Source: Planctomycetota bacterium (GTDB lineage Bacteria; Planctomycetota; Phycisphaerae; Phycisphaerales; UBA1924). From it: a stretch of 64,000 nucleotides of DNA. Shown here one piece after another: positions 1-9,033 of this stretch. Below the pieces are notes generated by a model. That model did no database searches. It saw nothing but the letters and a program-made list of their open reading frames with translations, and was not told the origin of the DNA. Each line of letters starts with the position of its first letter. Position 1 is the first letter of the stretch. The stretch spans positions 476,920 through 540,919 of the forward strand of contig JAFLCN010000001.1 of the NCBI GenBank assembly GCA_017303555.1. The letters are read 5' to 3'. The position numbers and the translations under genes were made by a program.

Positions 1-1
1 C

Positions 2-655
2 GACGGCTACATCCGCCTCGTTGTCAGCCGGGGCTACGGCACGCTCGGTCTCGACCCGCGCAAGTGCCCCGTCCCCGGCGTCATCTGCATCGCCGACGAA
101 ATCCACCTGTTCCCGAAAGAGATGTACGAGAACGGCATGCGCGTCGTCGTCGCCAATCGCCCCAAGACGCCCATCCCCTGCCTCGATCCGCGTATCAAGA
201 GCCTGAACTACCTGAACAACATCCTCGCCAAGTGCGAGGCCATCGACTTCGGCTGTCACGAAGTCGTGATGCTGAACACCGACGGCGATGTCACCGAAGG
301 CTCCGGCGACAACATCTTCATGATCAAGGACGGCGTGGTCTATACAACCCCGAGCGATGCCGGAATCCTCGAGGGCATCACCCGCGAGTTCGTCCAGAAA
401 ACCCTCTGCCCCGCGCTCGGCCTCAAGTGCATCGAGAAGAACTTCAAGCTCGATGAACTGCTGAAGGCCGACGAGGTTTTCCTTACGGGCTCCGCCGCGG
501 AGATCATCGCCGTCTCGCAGATCGACCAGCACGACGGCAAGGTCATCACCACGGCCAACCACATCGGCAAGGTGAAGGGCGAGGGCCCGCTGACGAAGAA
601 GCTCCGCGCCAAGTTCCGCGAGATCGTCACGAGCGACAACGTGCCGGAGGAATAG
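2..655 (+). CDS. ilvE: Branched-chain amino-acid aminotransferase, 5' end outside window
   Basis: Fold-type IV PLP enzyme that interconverts branched-chain amino acids and their 2-oxo acids in the cytosol: the last step of Leu/Ile/Val synthesis and the first of their breakdown. The frame is open from base 2, and 217 residues are visible against about 300 for the family, so the N-terminal quarter lies outside the window. Visible hallmarks are the PLP-lysine segment IKSLNYLNNILAK, the cofactor-phosphate region EGSGDNIFMIKDG, and GILEGITRE before the last helices. It is followed at once by a strong hairpin and faces a convergent gene. An ATG at 122 would drop conserved sequence, so it is not the start. 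A D-amino-acid transaminase or aminodeoxychorismate lyase is possible within this fold, but the KSLNYLNN block fits IlvE best. Confidence 0.9.
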   Translation, partial: DGYIRLVVSRGYGTLGLDPRKCPVPGVICIADEIHLFPKEMYENGMRVVVANRPKTPIPCLDPRIKSLNYLNNILAKCEAIDFGCHEVVMLNTDGDVTEGSGDNIFMIKDGVVYTTPSDAGILEGITREFVQKTLCPALGLKCIEKNFKLDELLKADEVFLTGSAAEIIAVSQIDQHDGKVITTANHIGKVKGEGPLTKKLRAKFREIVTSDNVPEE

Positions 656-674
656 CCCGGGACCGGAGACGAAA

Positions 675-702
675 AACAGCCCCGACTCGCGCCGGGGCTG
701 TT
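675..702 (+). terminator. Hairpin terminator after ilvE
   Basis: A perfect 10-bp stem pairs AACAGCCCCG (675-684) with CGGGGCTGTT (693-702) around an 8-nt loop. It starts 20 bases after the ilvE stop codon, between two convergent genes. The A run on its left and TT on its right suggest it may act in both directions; there is no long U tract on the plus strand. Confidence 0.65.
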
Positions 703-747
703 CCGTGTTCGAATCTGCAAACCAAAGCGGAGAGAATCCTTCAGGCT

Positions 748-1398
748 TCAGCGCCGACGCCGACGCGCCGCGCCCAGGCCGACCATGCCGGCCAGACCGA
801 GCGTTCCAACTCCCGGGATCAGCGTGCCCTCGACCACCGTGCCCGGCGTGCTGCCGTACGTCACGCCCGTCTGCCAGACACCCGGGTTGTTCACCCAGTC
901 GATATTGCCCGAGAGAGCGCCGTCCCAGTAGTTCGCCCAAACCCAGACCGGATCGACGAACGGTTCCTCGGTGCTCTCGGCGACAATCCAGTACGTCTTG
1001 CCCGCTTCAAGAATCGGATGCAGCACCGACTCCGCGATGTCCAGCACCGGGCTCCAGCCCACAGCGCCCGTCGCCATGTTCCAGGATTCCAGGATGGTGT
1101 TGCCGGGTTCGGTCGCACCGCCGTTTGCATCGGTGCGGAGCGAGATCGTGTACGTGCGCCCGGAATTTTCCCAGTCGTTGCTCATCATCCAGAGGCCGAT
1201 CCGATCAAGCGAATACGACTGGTTCGCCGTGAACGCGACCGCCACCGACTGGCCGACGAAGACGTCGTAACCGGTGTATCCAAAGAACCCGCCTTTTGGC
1301 GAGCCGGTGTCCCAGATCGTGGCAGCGCCAGCCGAAGCGCCGAGCATCGATGCCGCCACGGCGGCAGCAGCTCCAACAGACAAACAAATGCGGTTCAT
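748..1398 (-). CDS. Secreted protein with PEP-CTERM-like sorting tail
   Basis: Exported 216-residue protein of unknown function. The start is the ATG at 1398, preceded by GAGGAGAAAGAC, a good ribosome site; a longer reading frame upstream lacks one. The N-terminus MNRICLSVGAAAAVAASMLG is a signal peptide ending near AGA. The mature part begins TIWDTGSPKGGFFG and is rich in aromatic, Gly and Asp residues, which suggests a beta-sandwich. The C-terminus has IPGVGTLGLAG, a short hydrophobic stretch, then an Arg cluster: the layout of PEP-CTERM and related exosortase or archaeosortase signals, though the usual PEP motif reads IPG here. No processing enzyme is in the window. It is the only protein here with this tail; other exported proteins carry dockerin tails. 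Confidence 0.8.
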   Translation of the reverse strand: MNRICLSVGAAAAVAASMLGASAGAATIWDTGSPKGGFFGYTGYDVFVGQSVAVAFTANQSYSLDRIGLWMMSNDWENSGRTYTISLRTDANGGATEPGNTILESWNMATGAVGWSPVLDIAESVLHPILEAGKTYWIVAESTEEPFVDPVWVWANYWDGALSGNIDWVNNPGVWQTGVTYGSTPGTVVEGTLIPGVGTLGLAGMVGLGAARRRRR

Positions 1399-1597
1399 GT
1401 CTTTCTCCTCTGCGTGCGGAATACGCGTCCTGGACGCCGCGTGCGACAAGACTCCAAAAGCCCAATCCCGCGGCACTTGCGTAGGTATACCAGACCCCAG
1501 AACTATATTCAAGGAAGTTTCAAGGAAACTTCCAAGAATTTCTGCATGCCCCTTCGATTTCTTGATATGATGCGTAATCAAGCCGGTTTACGATCTT

Positions 1598-2851
1598 GTG
1601 ACACCCATGACTCCCACCGCCGTCGCTTCTCAAACTCCCAGTTCCGACGCGCTCGACGTTCGAATTATGCGAACGGGTGACGAACTGATGGCAGGGCTCA
1701 CCAAAGTCCTCCGTTTCGTCCCGGGGAATGATGCCGGGCCGCAGCGTCTGGCGACCGAATTGGGTGTCGATACGGTCTTGGCTTCCCGCCTGCTGAAAGC
1801 CGTCCGCTCGCCCGATTCCATGAGCATGATCCACCGCACGCCGGGGCCCGAGCCGCTCCGGCGTGTTCTCAAGGCCAGCGCGAAGCACGGCGTGCCGGCG
1901 GACGTCTTGGCGGCTGCACACGAGGCCGTGGATGCGTTCGAGCACCTGATCGACAGTGCCGCCGGCGACCGAAGCTCGCTCGAAGCAATCCTCAGTGCCT
2001 GGGTGCCCGAGGCCCGTCGCGAGTTCGAGCTTCGACGCAAGCAGGCCGCCTTCCGGGCGATCAGCCAGTTGAAAGGCGTGCAGGCAAACGTCTTCGCCGA
2101 AACCGCGATCTTTACCCCGAGCAAGGACGGTCAGCACTGCGATGTCGTCTGGGTCAAGGCTGTTTCCGGGCTCTCGCGATTGCGCCCCGCCGCCGTGGTG
2201 AAGTTCACCTCCAAGCGGGGCGTCGAATCCCCCAACACGCGCGTCCCCGTCACGCTCTCGGGCGAACCAATCGACTCGGTTCAAAACGCCGTGGTGCCCG
2301 AGTTCTGCACCAGCCCCACCCCAGCGCTCACCGCGCAGATTGTCGGCGAGCAGACGCACTACCTCCTCGAAAACGTCAAGCTGGGCGACTCAATCCAGTT
2401 GATGACCTGCGAGGTGAATCGCGCGGAGATCGCGCGGTACGTGCCGTCCTCGCGCGGCCGGCGCGCCTGGTCCTCCAGCGATCTGGTGATCCCGGCCCAG
2501 CGATTCCAGTTCGACACCATCGTCCACAAGGACGTCTTCCCCGGTGAACACCCGGACCTGCGCATTTACGACACCGCGATCCGGGGCACCGCCGATCGCA
2601 ACGACCCGGGACGCGATATCGACCAGTTCGACCTGCTGGAAACCGTTGAGCACCTCGGGACCGGCCTCTCCCGTTTCGCGTCGAGCGATGTCCCCCGCTA
2701 CCGGCAGATGCTCGAATCCATCTGCGCCCAACTCGGCTACGACCCGGCGGAGCTGCGCGGATACCGCGTCTCGTCGGACTATCCGATCTACGGATCGCAG
2801 TATGTCATGAGCTTCCGAACCACCGATCCGCCCGATTCCGCCCGGGCCTGA
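1598..2851 (+). CDS. Conserved hypothetical protein, cytoplasmic
   Basis: I do not recognise a family. The frame opens with GTG at 1598 and has an ATG three codons later (1607); either could be used, and no clear ribosome site separates them. The 417-residue product has no signal peptide or membrane segment. Residues about 20-110 are mainly helical and contain a stretch (QRLATELGVDTVLASRLL) resembling a helix-turn-helix, so DNA binding is conceivable but unproven. The C-terminal 250 residues look like mixed alpha/beta, with no catalytic motif I can name. It is convergent with the FHA phosphatase gene, 19 bases away. Confidence 0.7.
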   Translation: MTPMTPTAVASQTPSSDALDVRIMRTGDELMAGLTKVLRFVPGNDAGPQRLATELGVDTVLASRLLKAVRSPDSMSMIHRTPGPEPLRRVLKASAKHGVPADVLAAAHEAVDAFEHLIDSAAGDRSSLEAILSAWVPEARREFELRRKQAAFRAISQLKGVQANVFAETAIFTPSKDGQHCDVVWVKAVSGLSRLRPAAVVKFTSKRGVESPNTRVPVTLSGEPIDSVQNAVVPEFCTSPTPALTAQIVGEQTHYLLENVKLGDSIQLMTCEVNRAEIARYVPSSRGRRAWSSSDLVIPAQRFQFDTIVHKDVFPGEHPDLRIYDTAIRGTADRNDPGRDIDQFDLLETVEHLGTGLSRFASSDVPRYRQMLESICAQLGYDPAELRGYRVSSDYPIYGSQYVMSFRTTDPPDSARA

Positions 2852-2870
2852 TCTGCACATCCCGCACGAT

Positions 2871-4673
2871 TCACTCGGCCACGAACACGCTCGCCACCGT
2901 CACGTCATCCGCGAGCGGTACAACCGGAGCCGCGGCGAACGGGCCCTGCGCCGCCTGCGCGATGAGCTGCGGCGCCGCGTGCGCCTTCACTGATTGCACC
3001 AGGTTCACCACGTCTTCTTCCGGATTGGCGCTACTGGAAAGCGCCGCGACCGTCCGCTGCAAACCGAACTCATCACCCGCGGGCGATGGCTGCTCGTGCA
3101 CGCCGTCGCTGTACAGGATGATGCGCGAGCCCGGCTTGATCTTGACCGTTTCGGCCGTGTAGCAATAGTCGCCGTCGACGCCGATCGGCACGCCGCCCAC
3201 GGTCTCGATGCGCTGGGGTTCCTCACCCGGAGGCATGAGCAACCAGTATCCGTGCCCCGCGTCGACGATCGTGAGCGTCCCGCCCCCCTCGCTCTCCGGA
3301 CGCGGATCGATGATGGCGAACCAGATGGAGATGAATTGCCCGGCATCGCACCGTGTCGAAAGGTGCCGGTTCGTCGCGTTCATCACCTGGGCAGGATCGG
3401 AAGTGTGCGTGAGCATCGCGTTGATGAACGCCTGCGCCGTCGCCATACGCAGCGCTGCGCCCACGCCCTTGCCCGCCACGTCGCCCAGCAGCACGGCCAC
3501 CTTGCCCCGCGGATTCCCGGGCTCCAGCGCGATCACGTCGAACAGATCGCCCGCCACAATCCGCCCCGGCTCGCTGTGCATCGCGTAGGTGATCGCCCCC
3601 ACCTGCGCCGTCGGCACCGGCATGATCAGGCTCTGGGCGTCGCGCGCCGCCTGCAGATCGGCCTCCAGCTTCTTCTGGCGATCGGCCAGCGCCATCGCGC
3701 TGATCTTCGCCATCGCCAGGCCGCAGATCTTCGACAACGCCTGACAGAATGCCGCGGAATCGGGCGCCACGGCGTCCTCGCCCCCGCGGCTATCCAGATA
3801 CAGATACGCCGCGGCATTCGGGCCGACCATGATCGGTGCGCAGATCGCGCTGTGAATCCCCATGTCGATGATCGACTGTCCGTAGTTCGCGCTGCTCCCC
3901 GCGTCGATACGCACGACCTGTCCCTCGCTCGCGGCGCGGATCAGCGATCGGCTCGGAGCGAACGCCTTGGCCGCGGCCGTGCGCGAGAACGATGACGGAA
4001 AACCACCCTCGGTCGATTTCACGCTCGATGCACCCGGCGCTCCGGGAATCGGGGTCGGGCTGCCGGCTTCGGCACCCTTGTACCCGACAAGTTCCACCGC
4101 ATCCGAATCACCGACCCGCTTGATGAACGCCGCACGCGGAAAGCTGGTTGCTTTCACGAGCACGTCGAGCACCGTGTCGGCCAGCGAGACTTCCGAATCC
4201 GCTCCCGCGATGCCCGCCGCGGCATCGATGAGCAGATCCAGCCGCTCCTGGGCGCGAAGCGAAAGCTCGCTCTCCGGAACTTTCTGAACGCGGCTGATGC
4301 TCCCGCCCGCATCGTCGGTCGTCGCGACGATGCTCGTCGTGGGCCCGCCGCCCTGAAGCAGCACTCGGAAGATCCACGGTCCGATCCGGATCATGTCCCC
4401 GTGCTGGAGCGGCGCGGGCGCGTTGGGCGCGAGCTGAACGCTGTTCAGGCTGGTGCCGTGCCGGCTCTCGAGGTCGGTGATCAGCCATGTATCCGCCCGA
4501 AGCGCGAGCTGCGCGTGCCGACGCGAGACCGTTTCATCCAGCAACCGGATATCCGCGATCCCGGCTCGCCCGAGCACCGTCGGCTTTTCGGGGGCGATCT
4601 CCAGGTTGTCCATGGCCGGACCGGCGACCACCGACAGGCGGAGAGGCTTGGTACTAATCGCGGTCGTCGCCAC
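2871..4673 (-). CDS. FHA-GAF-SpoIIE (PP2C-type) serine/threonine phosphatase
   Basis: Signalling phosphatase of 600 residues. Residues about 10-110 form an FHA phosphothreonine-binding domain (VLGRAGIADIRLLD, SRRHAQL, the His-Gly-Thr of SRHGTSLN). Residues about 150-330 resemble a GAF sensor domain. After a short coiled linker, about 340-595 form a SpoIIE/PP2C catalytic domain with metal-binding aspartates in VAGDLFDV and LGDVAGKGVGAALRMA and a late SDGVHE. The start is GTG at 4673 with GGAG eight bases upstream. By family analogy it reads a phosphorylated partner through FHA and dephosphorylates an anti-sigma antagonist or kinase substrate. No sigma, anti-sigma or kinase gene adjoins it. A second SpoIIE phosphatase with GAF but no FHA lies at 57.1 kb. 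Confidence 0.88.
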   Translation of the reverse strand: MATTAISTKPLRLSVVAGPAMDNLEIAPEKPTVLGRAGIADIRLLDETVSRRHAQLALRADTWLITDLESRHGTSLNSVQLAPNAPAPLQHGDMIRIGPWIFRVLLQGGGPTTSIVATTDDAGGSISRVQKVPESELSLRAQERLDLLIDAAAGIAGADSEVSLADTVLDVLVKATSFPRAAFIKRVGDSDAVELVGYKGAEAGSPTPIPGAPGASSVKSTEGGFPSSFSRTAAAKAFAPSRSLIRAASEGQVVRIDAGSSANYGQSIIDMGIHSAICAPIMVGPNAAAYLYLDSRGGEDAVAPDSAAFCQALSKICGLAMAKISAMALADRQKKLEADLQAARDAQSLIMPVPTAQVGAITYAMHSEPGRIVAGDLFDVIALEPGNPRGKVAVLLGDVAGKGVGAALRMATAQAFINAMLTHTSDPAQVMNATNRHLSTRCDAGQFISIWFAIIDPRPESEGGGTLTIVDAGHGYWLLMPPGEEPQRIETVGGVPIGVDGDYCYTAETVKIKPGSRIILYSDGVHEQPSPAGDEFGLQRTVAALSSSANPEEDVVNLVQSVKAHAAPQLIAQAAQGPFAAAPVVPLADDVTVASVFVAE

Positions 4674-5171
4674 TCAATTGCTCCGCGGCCGGGAGCCACC
4701 CCCGACCCGCCATGACAAGGAAGCAAGTGTACGTTCTCAGCCCGGTTGGATTCTCGCTCGCGATTCGGGTTCGCATCGTCACCGTCGCCCCGCCCGAGCA
4801 CACGAGTTGCAGCCGTTCGCGTGGGAACTCCCACCAGCAGCAGGTGCGCACTGCCGCGCCGCTTTCAACGCGATGAGATTTCGGCACGGCCTCGATGGCG
4901 GCGTTCGCTCGCCCGCGCCCGGTCCGCTTCTCCGCGATTCATTCGCCGGATGTCCTTTGGGAAGTCGTCGGAATCGGAACCGATCTGCTCGATCCAAAAC
5001 CATCCCGAAAAAGAAGCCCGCGATCTGCCTTTTGGGCCAATCGCGGGCTTTGGGGTGGGGGCTGGTTGAATCCTTCCCGAACGCCCATGTTGTAGGCGAA
5101 AACGCCCTCCCTGTCTAGTGGCTTGTGGCAATTATTTTGGAAACTCCGCACAATCCCTTGGGTTGATGCGC
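4674..5171. other. Intergenic region, 498 bp
   Basis: Short open frames here are in all registers and lack ribosome sites or family resemblance. The left half should hold the promoter of the phosphatase gene, which reads leftward, but no convincing -35/-10 pair was found. The right half carries the terminator of the glycosyltransferase gene. Confidence 0.5.
5008..5050 (-). terminator. Rho-independent terminator of the glycosyltransferase gene
   Basis: A perfect 11-bp stem pairs AAGCCCGCGAT (5014-5024) with ATCGCGGGCTT (5040-5050). Read on the minus strand, the hairpin is followed by CTTCTTTTTCGG, a proper U-rich tail. It lies about 120 bases after the glycosyltransferase stop, on the same strand. 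Confidence 0.8.
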
Positions 5172-6458
5172 CTAGCAGGATGCGAACGATTCCACGGCAT
5201 CCGCCGCGTTTTGTGCTCCGTTCTCTCCCCGAATCCGGCTGCCGAGTGATTCCGAGGCTTCCAGAAAGCTTGGTGTTTCCGAGACTTGCCGCAACGCCTC
5301 CGCAAGATTCCTTACGGCCCGTTTGCCGCGGAGTTTCGACGCCGGAACGTACGCCGACGCTCCGAGTTGCTGCATCCGGTGAGCGATGTCAAATTCATCG
5401 TTCACAAACGGCACCGACACGCTCGGACGTCCGCTCCGAAGCGCTTGCGCCGCCGATCCGGCCCCGGCGTGATGGACCGAAGCCGCGGACCGCGGCATGA
5501 GCAACGAGTGCGGCGCGTACGCACAAACACAAACATCGGGGCTCTCTTTGAATGTCTCCGCCGCACCGTCGCGGCCGACCAGCAGCACGACGGGCCGGGC
5601 GATTTCTCGCGAAGCGCGAACCGCGACGTCAAACAACTCGCCCGCGTGGTGGACGATTGTGGTGCCGAGGGTGAACAGAATCGGCGCCCGCCCTTTTTCT
5701 TCGCACGCTCGCACGAACCTTTCGAGCCGGGGTTCCAGGGCCCGATCCGCTTCGCCTCCGGCGCGATCGAAGAAACAGAACCCGCAGACTTGGGATCGCG
5801 CAGGATCGCCGGGGAGCGGAGGCCGAAAGTGCTTCGACCAGAGCCCCAGCACCCGATCTCCTCCCTTGCTCTCGCGGAAAAACACGTCGCGGACCGGTTC
5901 GAGGCCGAGCTTCTTGCGCGCCCGGTTCACGGGCCGGTCGATCAACCACCGAAGTGCAAGCTTCCCTCCGAGCCGGATCGGTCCGGCGAGCGCGCGTTGC
6001 ACACTCCGTGGCAGGTAGGAACGCAGGATCGTGGGCTCATCCGGATGGAACCACATGGACGGGGTGAGCACCCCGGTCACGCACGGAATGCGGTGCTGCT
6101 CCGCCACCCAGCCGGCCGCGAAGAGAATGTGGTGCCGGACAATCGCGTCGGGCCGGAACGCGCGGACGGCATCCTGCATCGCGCGGTAGGCCGGTTCGAC
6201 GGTCTTGTTGAACAGGGCCTGGATGACCAGGTACGGGCTTTTTCCCTGCTGCGCCAATCTCGGGTCGTGCAGCACATCAAGGAAATCCCGCTCCTCACCC
6301 AGCGGGAAGAACTCGATCCCGCAGGGACGGATGCGACCCTCAAAGTGCGGATTGGCGAGCATCGCGACGGCGTGCCCGCGCCGGACCAGTTCCTCGCCGA
6401 TCGCGATGTACGGATGGGTGTCACCGGCCGAACCGAGCGTGGCGATGAGTATGCGCAC
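5172..6458 (-). CDS. GT1-family (UDP-glycosyltransferase-like) glycosyltransferase
   Basis: Cytosolic or membrane-associated sugar transferase, 428 residues from the GTG at 6458. That start is chosen because VRILIATLGSAGDTHP is the usual opening of the GT-B N-terminal Rossmann domain; the frame extends 14 codons further upstream without family resemblance. The C-terminal domain carries the nucleotide-sugar pocket: ILFTLGTTIVHH, then HHAGAGSAAQALRSG and PFVNDEFDIAHRM, a variant of the motif in macrolide- and sterol-glucosylating enzymes. The acceptor cannot be told from sequence; a lipid or secondary metabolite is typical. It is divergent from pdxJ, 49 bases apart, so the two probably share a control region. 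Confidence 0.82.
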   Translation of the reverse strand: MRILIATLGSAGDTHPYIAIGEELVRRGHAVAMLANPHFEGRIRPCGIEFFPLGEERDFLDVLHDPRLAQQGKSPYLVIQALFNKTVEPAYRAMQDAVRAFRPDAIVRHHILFAAGWVAEQHRIPCVTGVLTPSMWFHPDEPTILRSYLPRSVQRALAGPIRLGGKLALRWLIDRPVNRARKKLGLEPVRDVFFRESKGGDRVLGLWSKHFRPPLPGDPARSQVCGFCFFDRAGGEADRALEPRLERFVRACEEKGRAPILFTLGTTIVHHAGELFDVAVRASREIARPVVLLVGRDGAAETFKESPDVCVCAYAPHSLLMPRSAASVHHAGAGSAAQALRSGRPSVSVPFVNDEFDIAHRMQQLGASAYVPASKLRGKRAVRNLAEALRQVSETPSFLEASESLGSRIRGENGAQNAADAVESFASC

Positions 6459-6507
6459 GCACGGACGGTACGCGATGGCGAACCGAGCCGCGACTAACAA
6501 TCCCGCG

Positions 6508-7275
6508 ATGCCACTCCTCGGTGTGAACGTCGATCACGTTGCAACCATCCGCCAGGCTCGCTACAGAAACGGCCCGGGCGGGAGCGCCGGCTACGGAGAG
6601 CCCGATGTCGTTCCCGCGGCCGCCGCGGCCGTTCGGGGCGGCGCCGATTGCATCACCGTCCACCTGCGCGAAGACCGGCGCCACGTGATCGACCGCGACG
6701 TCGAACTGGTGCGATCGTCGTGCCATGTGAAGTTCAACCTCGAGATGGCCGGCACGCCGGAGATGCAGGCGATCGCGCTCCGCCACCGCGTGGACCAGGT
6801 GACGCTCGTTCCGGAAGGACGCCAGGAAGTCACCACCGAGGGCGGGTTGGCGGTCGCCGGCCGAGTCGAACACTGGAGGGCCTTCCTCGATCCGCTCAAG
6901 TCTGCCGGAATCGTCACCAGCGCGTTCATCACGCCGGATCCCGAGCAGGCCGCGGCGGCCGCCCAGGCCGGGTTCGACGCGATCGAGATCCACACCGGGG
7001 CGTTTGCGCATGCGTGGCCCGATCGGACCGGAACGGGAACGCAGGCGTACCAGCAGGCCCGCGAATCGCTCGTGCGCTGCGTGCGGGATTTCTCGCACAC
7101 GCTGCGGATCCACGCCGGCCATGCCCTCAACTACGAGAACACACAAGACATGCTGGCGCTCCCCGGCGCCCGCTCGGACATCCGCGAACTGCACATCGGC
7201 CACTCGATCGTGGCCCGCGCGGTCTTTGTCGGAATGGAACAAGCGGTCCGCGAAATGAAACGCCTTGTCGGATAA
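6508..7275 (+). CDS. pdxJ: Pyridoxine 5'-phosphate synthase
   Basis: Condenses 1-deoxy-D-xylulose 5-phosphate with 3-amino-2-oxopropyl phosphate to pyridoxine 5'-phosphate, the last ring-forming step of the DXP-dependent vitamin B6 pathway. The 255-residue protein matches the family length. Motifs in order: LGVNVDHVATIRQAR at the N-terminus, GADCITVHLREDRRHV, FNLEMAGTPEM, VTLVPEGRQEVTTEGG, the alpha/beta-barrel end HAGHALNYEN, and LHIGHSIVARAVFVGM at the phosphate site. The ATG at 6508 is chosen because the conserved N-terminus starts there; the longer open frame upstream is antisense to the glycosyltransferase. Several PLP enzymes in the window would use its product. Confidence 0.95.
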   Translation: MPLLGVNVDHVATIRQARYRNGPGGSAGYGEPDVVPAAAAAVRGGADCITVHLREDRRHVIDRDVELVRSSCHVKFNLEMAGTPEMQAIALRHRVDQVTLVPEGRQEVTTEGGLAVAGRVEHWRAFLDPLKSAGIVTSAFITPDPEQAAAAAQAGFDAIEIHTGAFAHAWPDRTGTGTQAYQQARESLVRCVRDFSHTLRIHAGHALNYENTQDMLALPGARSDIRELHIGHSIVARAVFVGMEQAVREMKRLVG

Positions 7276-7331
7276 CGGATTGTGCGCGACGAGCGCGACC
7301 GGAAACCACGAACGAACCGGGTGGTTTTACG

Positions 7332-7359
7332 GATTTGTGACAAGCCGAATCCACAAATC
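7332..7359. repeat. Short inverted repeat between pdxJ and folC
   Basis: GATTTGTG (7332-7339) is mirrored by CACAAATC (7352-7359) with a 12-base spacer, in the 172-bp gap before folC. It could be an operator or a weak hairpin. There is no U tract, so it is not called a terminator. Confidence 0.3.
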
Positions 7360-7447
7360 TGTGGGCGCGCACAACGAGCGAACGCCAACGAGATTGAAAT
7401 TTGCTTGGACCCGAGCGTGCGCCGCGTTACGATCGCCGCTGCCGCTC

Positions 7448-8995
7448 ATGCCTCCATCGAAAAAGTCCAACTCCCGTCGCGATTCCAAGAAGCCGGGGAG
7501 ACCCGCCAAGAAGCGCCGCCGCCATTCGCTGCTCCGCGTGATCCGCAAGGACACCGGCGCTCCGACGCCCGCCGTCGGCCCGGGATTCAAGAGCTTCGGT
7601 GATTTCGACGAAGCGACACGCTACCTCTACAGCCGCACCAACGTCGAGGCGCTCAGGCCCAGCAAAGTCCCGTCGCAGGTCTGGAAGCTCGACCGGATGG
7701 AAGCGCTGATGGAAGCGCTCGACAACCCGCACCGATCGTTCCGCAGCGTGCACATCGCCGGCAGCAAGGGCAAGGGCAGCGTGTGCGAGATGACCGGTGC
7801 CGCGCTCGTCGGCTGCGGGCTCACAACCGGGCTCTACACCAGCCCGCACGTCGCCGACATCCGCGAGCGCATCCGCCTCAACGGCCAGATGGTTTCCGAG
7901 GCCGACTTCGTCGCGCTCATCTCGGAAGTCGCACTCGCGGCCGAGTCGATCCGCCGGCGCGCCGGCGCTTCCACGTTCTTCGAGCTCATGACCGCCGCGG
8001 CGTTCGTCCACTTCGCACGCGAAGCGGTGGACGTTGCCGTTGTCGAGGTCGGTCTGGGCGGGCGACTCGATTCGACCAACGTCCTCACGCCCGACGTCTG
8101 CGCCATCACGTCCATCCAGCTCGAGCACACGCAGATTCTCGGCGACACCCTCGAGAAGATCGCCCGCGAGAAGGCGGGCATCATCAAGCCCGGCGTCCCG
8201 ATCATCACGATCCCCCAGCAGAAATCCGTGGTTCTGGAGACGATCAAGGAAGTCGCGGCCCGCGAGGGCGCACCGATCTCGGTGGTGGGCCAGTCGATCG
8301 ACTTCAGCAGCCGCTACGAGACCACGCCCCAGCTCGGCGCACACATGCGCGTCTCGCTCTCGACCCCCCGCGTGCAGTTCGAGCACGTCGCCGTTCCGCT
8401 CAAGGGCGAGCACCAGGCGATGAACTGCGGCCTCGCACTCTCGATCCTTGACCGGCTGAAGGAACGGGGCGTTCCGATCACCGAGCGCGGAGCGGCGGCC
8501 GGCCTCGCCAAGACGCCGAACCCCGCGCGGATGGAGCTCGTTTACTCGCAGCCCCGCATCATCGTGGACGGCGCCCACAATCCGGAGTCGATCCACGCGC
8601 TGATGAAATCGCTCGGCGCGCACATCAAGTACGACTCGCTCATTGTCATCTTCGGCTGCGCCTCGGACAAGGACATCGCCGGAATGCTCGCCCGCCTCGG
8701 CACCGGCGCCGACAAGGTGATCTTTACCCGTGCCGAGTCCAACCCCCGCGCGGCCGACCCGCGCGATCTGCTTCGGCGCTTCTCCGAGTCCTCGACAAAG
8801 ATGTGCCTCGCCGAGAAATCGCTCAAGGACGCGATCAACGCCGCGGCAAAGTCGGCCCACAAGGACGACCTGATCTGCATCACCGGCTCGTTCTACCTCG
8901 CGGGTGAGGCAAAGAAGCTGCTGGCAGCGAAGAAGGCGTCGGACGCCTCCGTTCGCGTTCCGGTCAAATCGGGCGCATCCAGCGGGCGGAAGTAG
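7448..8995 (+). CDS. folC: Folylpolyglutamate synthase / dihydrofolate synthase
   Basis: Mur-ligase-family ATP enzyme that adds glutamate to dihydropteroate or to reduced folates. The ATG at 7448 gives 515 residues. The first 55 or so are a Lys/Arg-rich extension (KKPGRPAKKRRRHS) not found in typical 420-430-residue FolC. The P-loop is SVHIAGSKGKGSV, where Ser replaces the usual Thr/Asn before GKGS. It is followed by LYTSPHVADIRERIRLNG, the folate and Omega-loop region, VEVGLGGRLDSTNV, HTQILGDTLEKIAREKAGIIK and, late, VDGAHNPESI. It lies 38 bases before leuS, so the two may be co-transcribed. The basic N-terminus might bind nucleic acid or could be untranslated if a later start is used. Confidence 0.9.
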   Translation: MPPSKKSNSRRDSKKPGRPAKKRRRHSLLRVIRKDTGAPTPAVGPGFKSFGDFDEATRYLYSRTNVEALRPSKVPSQVWKLDRMEALMEALDNPHRSFRSVHIAGSKGKGSVCEMTGAALVGCGLTTGLYTSPHVADIRERIRLNGQMVSEADFVALISEVALAAESIRRRAGASTFFELMTAAAFVHFAREAVDVAVVEVGLGGRLDSTNVLTPDVCAITSIQLEHTQILGDTLEKIAREKAGIIKPGVPIITIPQQKSVVLETIKEVAAREGAPISVVGQSIDFSSRYETTPQLGAHMRVSLSTPRVQFEHVAVPLKGEHQAMNCGLALSILDRLKERGVPITERGAAAGLAKTPNPARMELVYSQPRIIVDGAHNPESIHALMKSLGAHIKYDSLIVIFGCASDKDIAGMLARLGTGADKVIFTRAESNPRAADPRDLLRRFSESSTKMCLAEKSLKDAINAAAKSAHKDDLICITGSFYLAGEAKKLLAAKKASDASVRVPVKSGASSGRK

Positions 8996-9033
8996 CGAGA
9001 GGGCGGTTCACGCCCGCTACCCTTCCCCTTCGC

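Noticed and set aside
7427..8860. 477-codon minus-strand open frame
   Set aside because: Antisense to folC, whose P-loop and Mur-ligase motifs are unambiguous.
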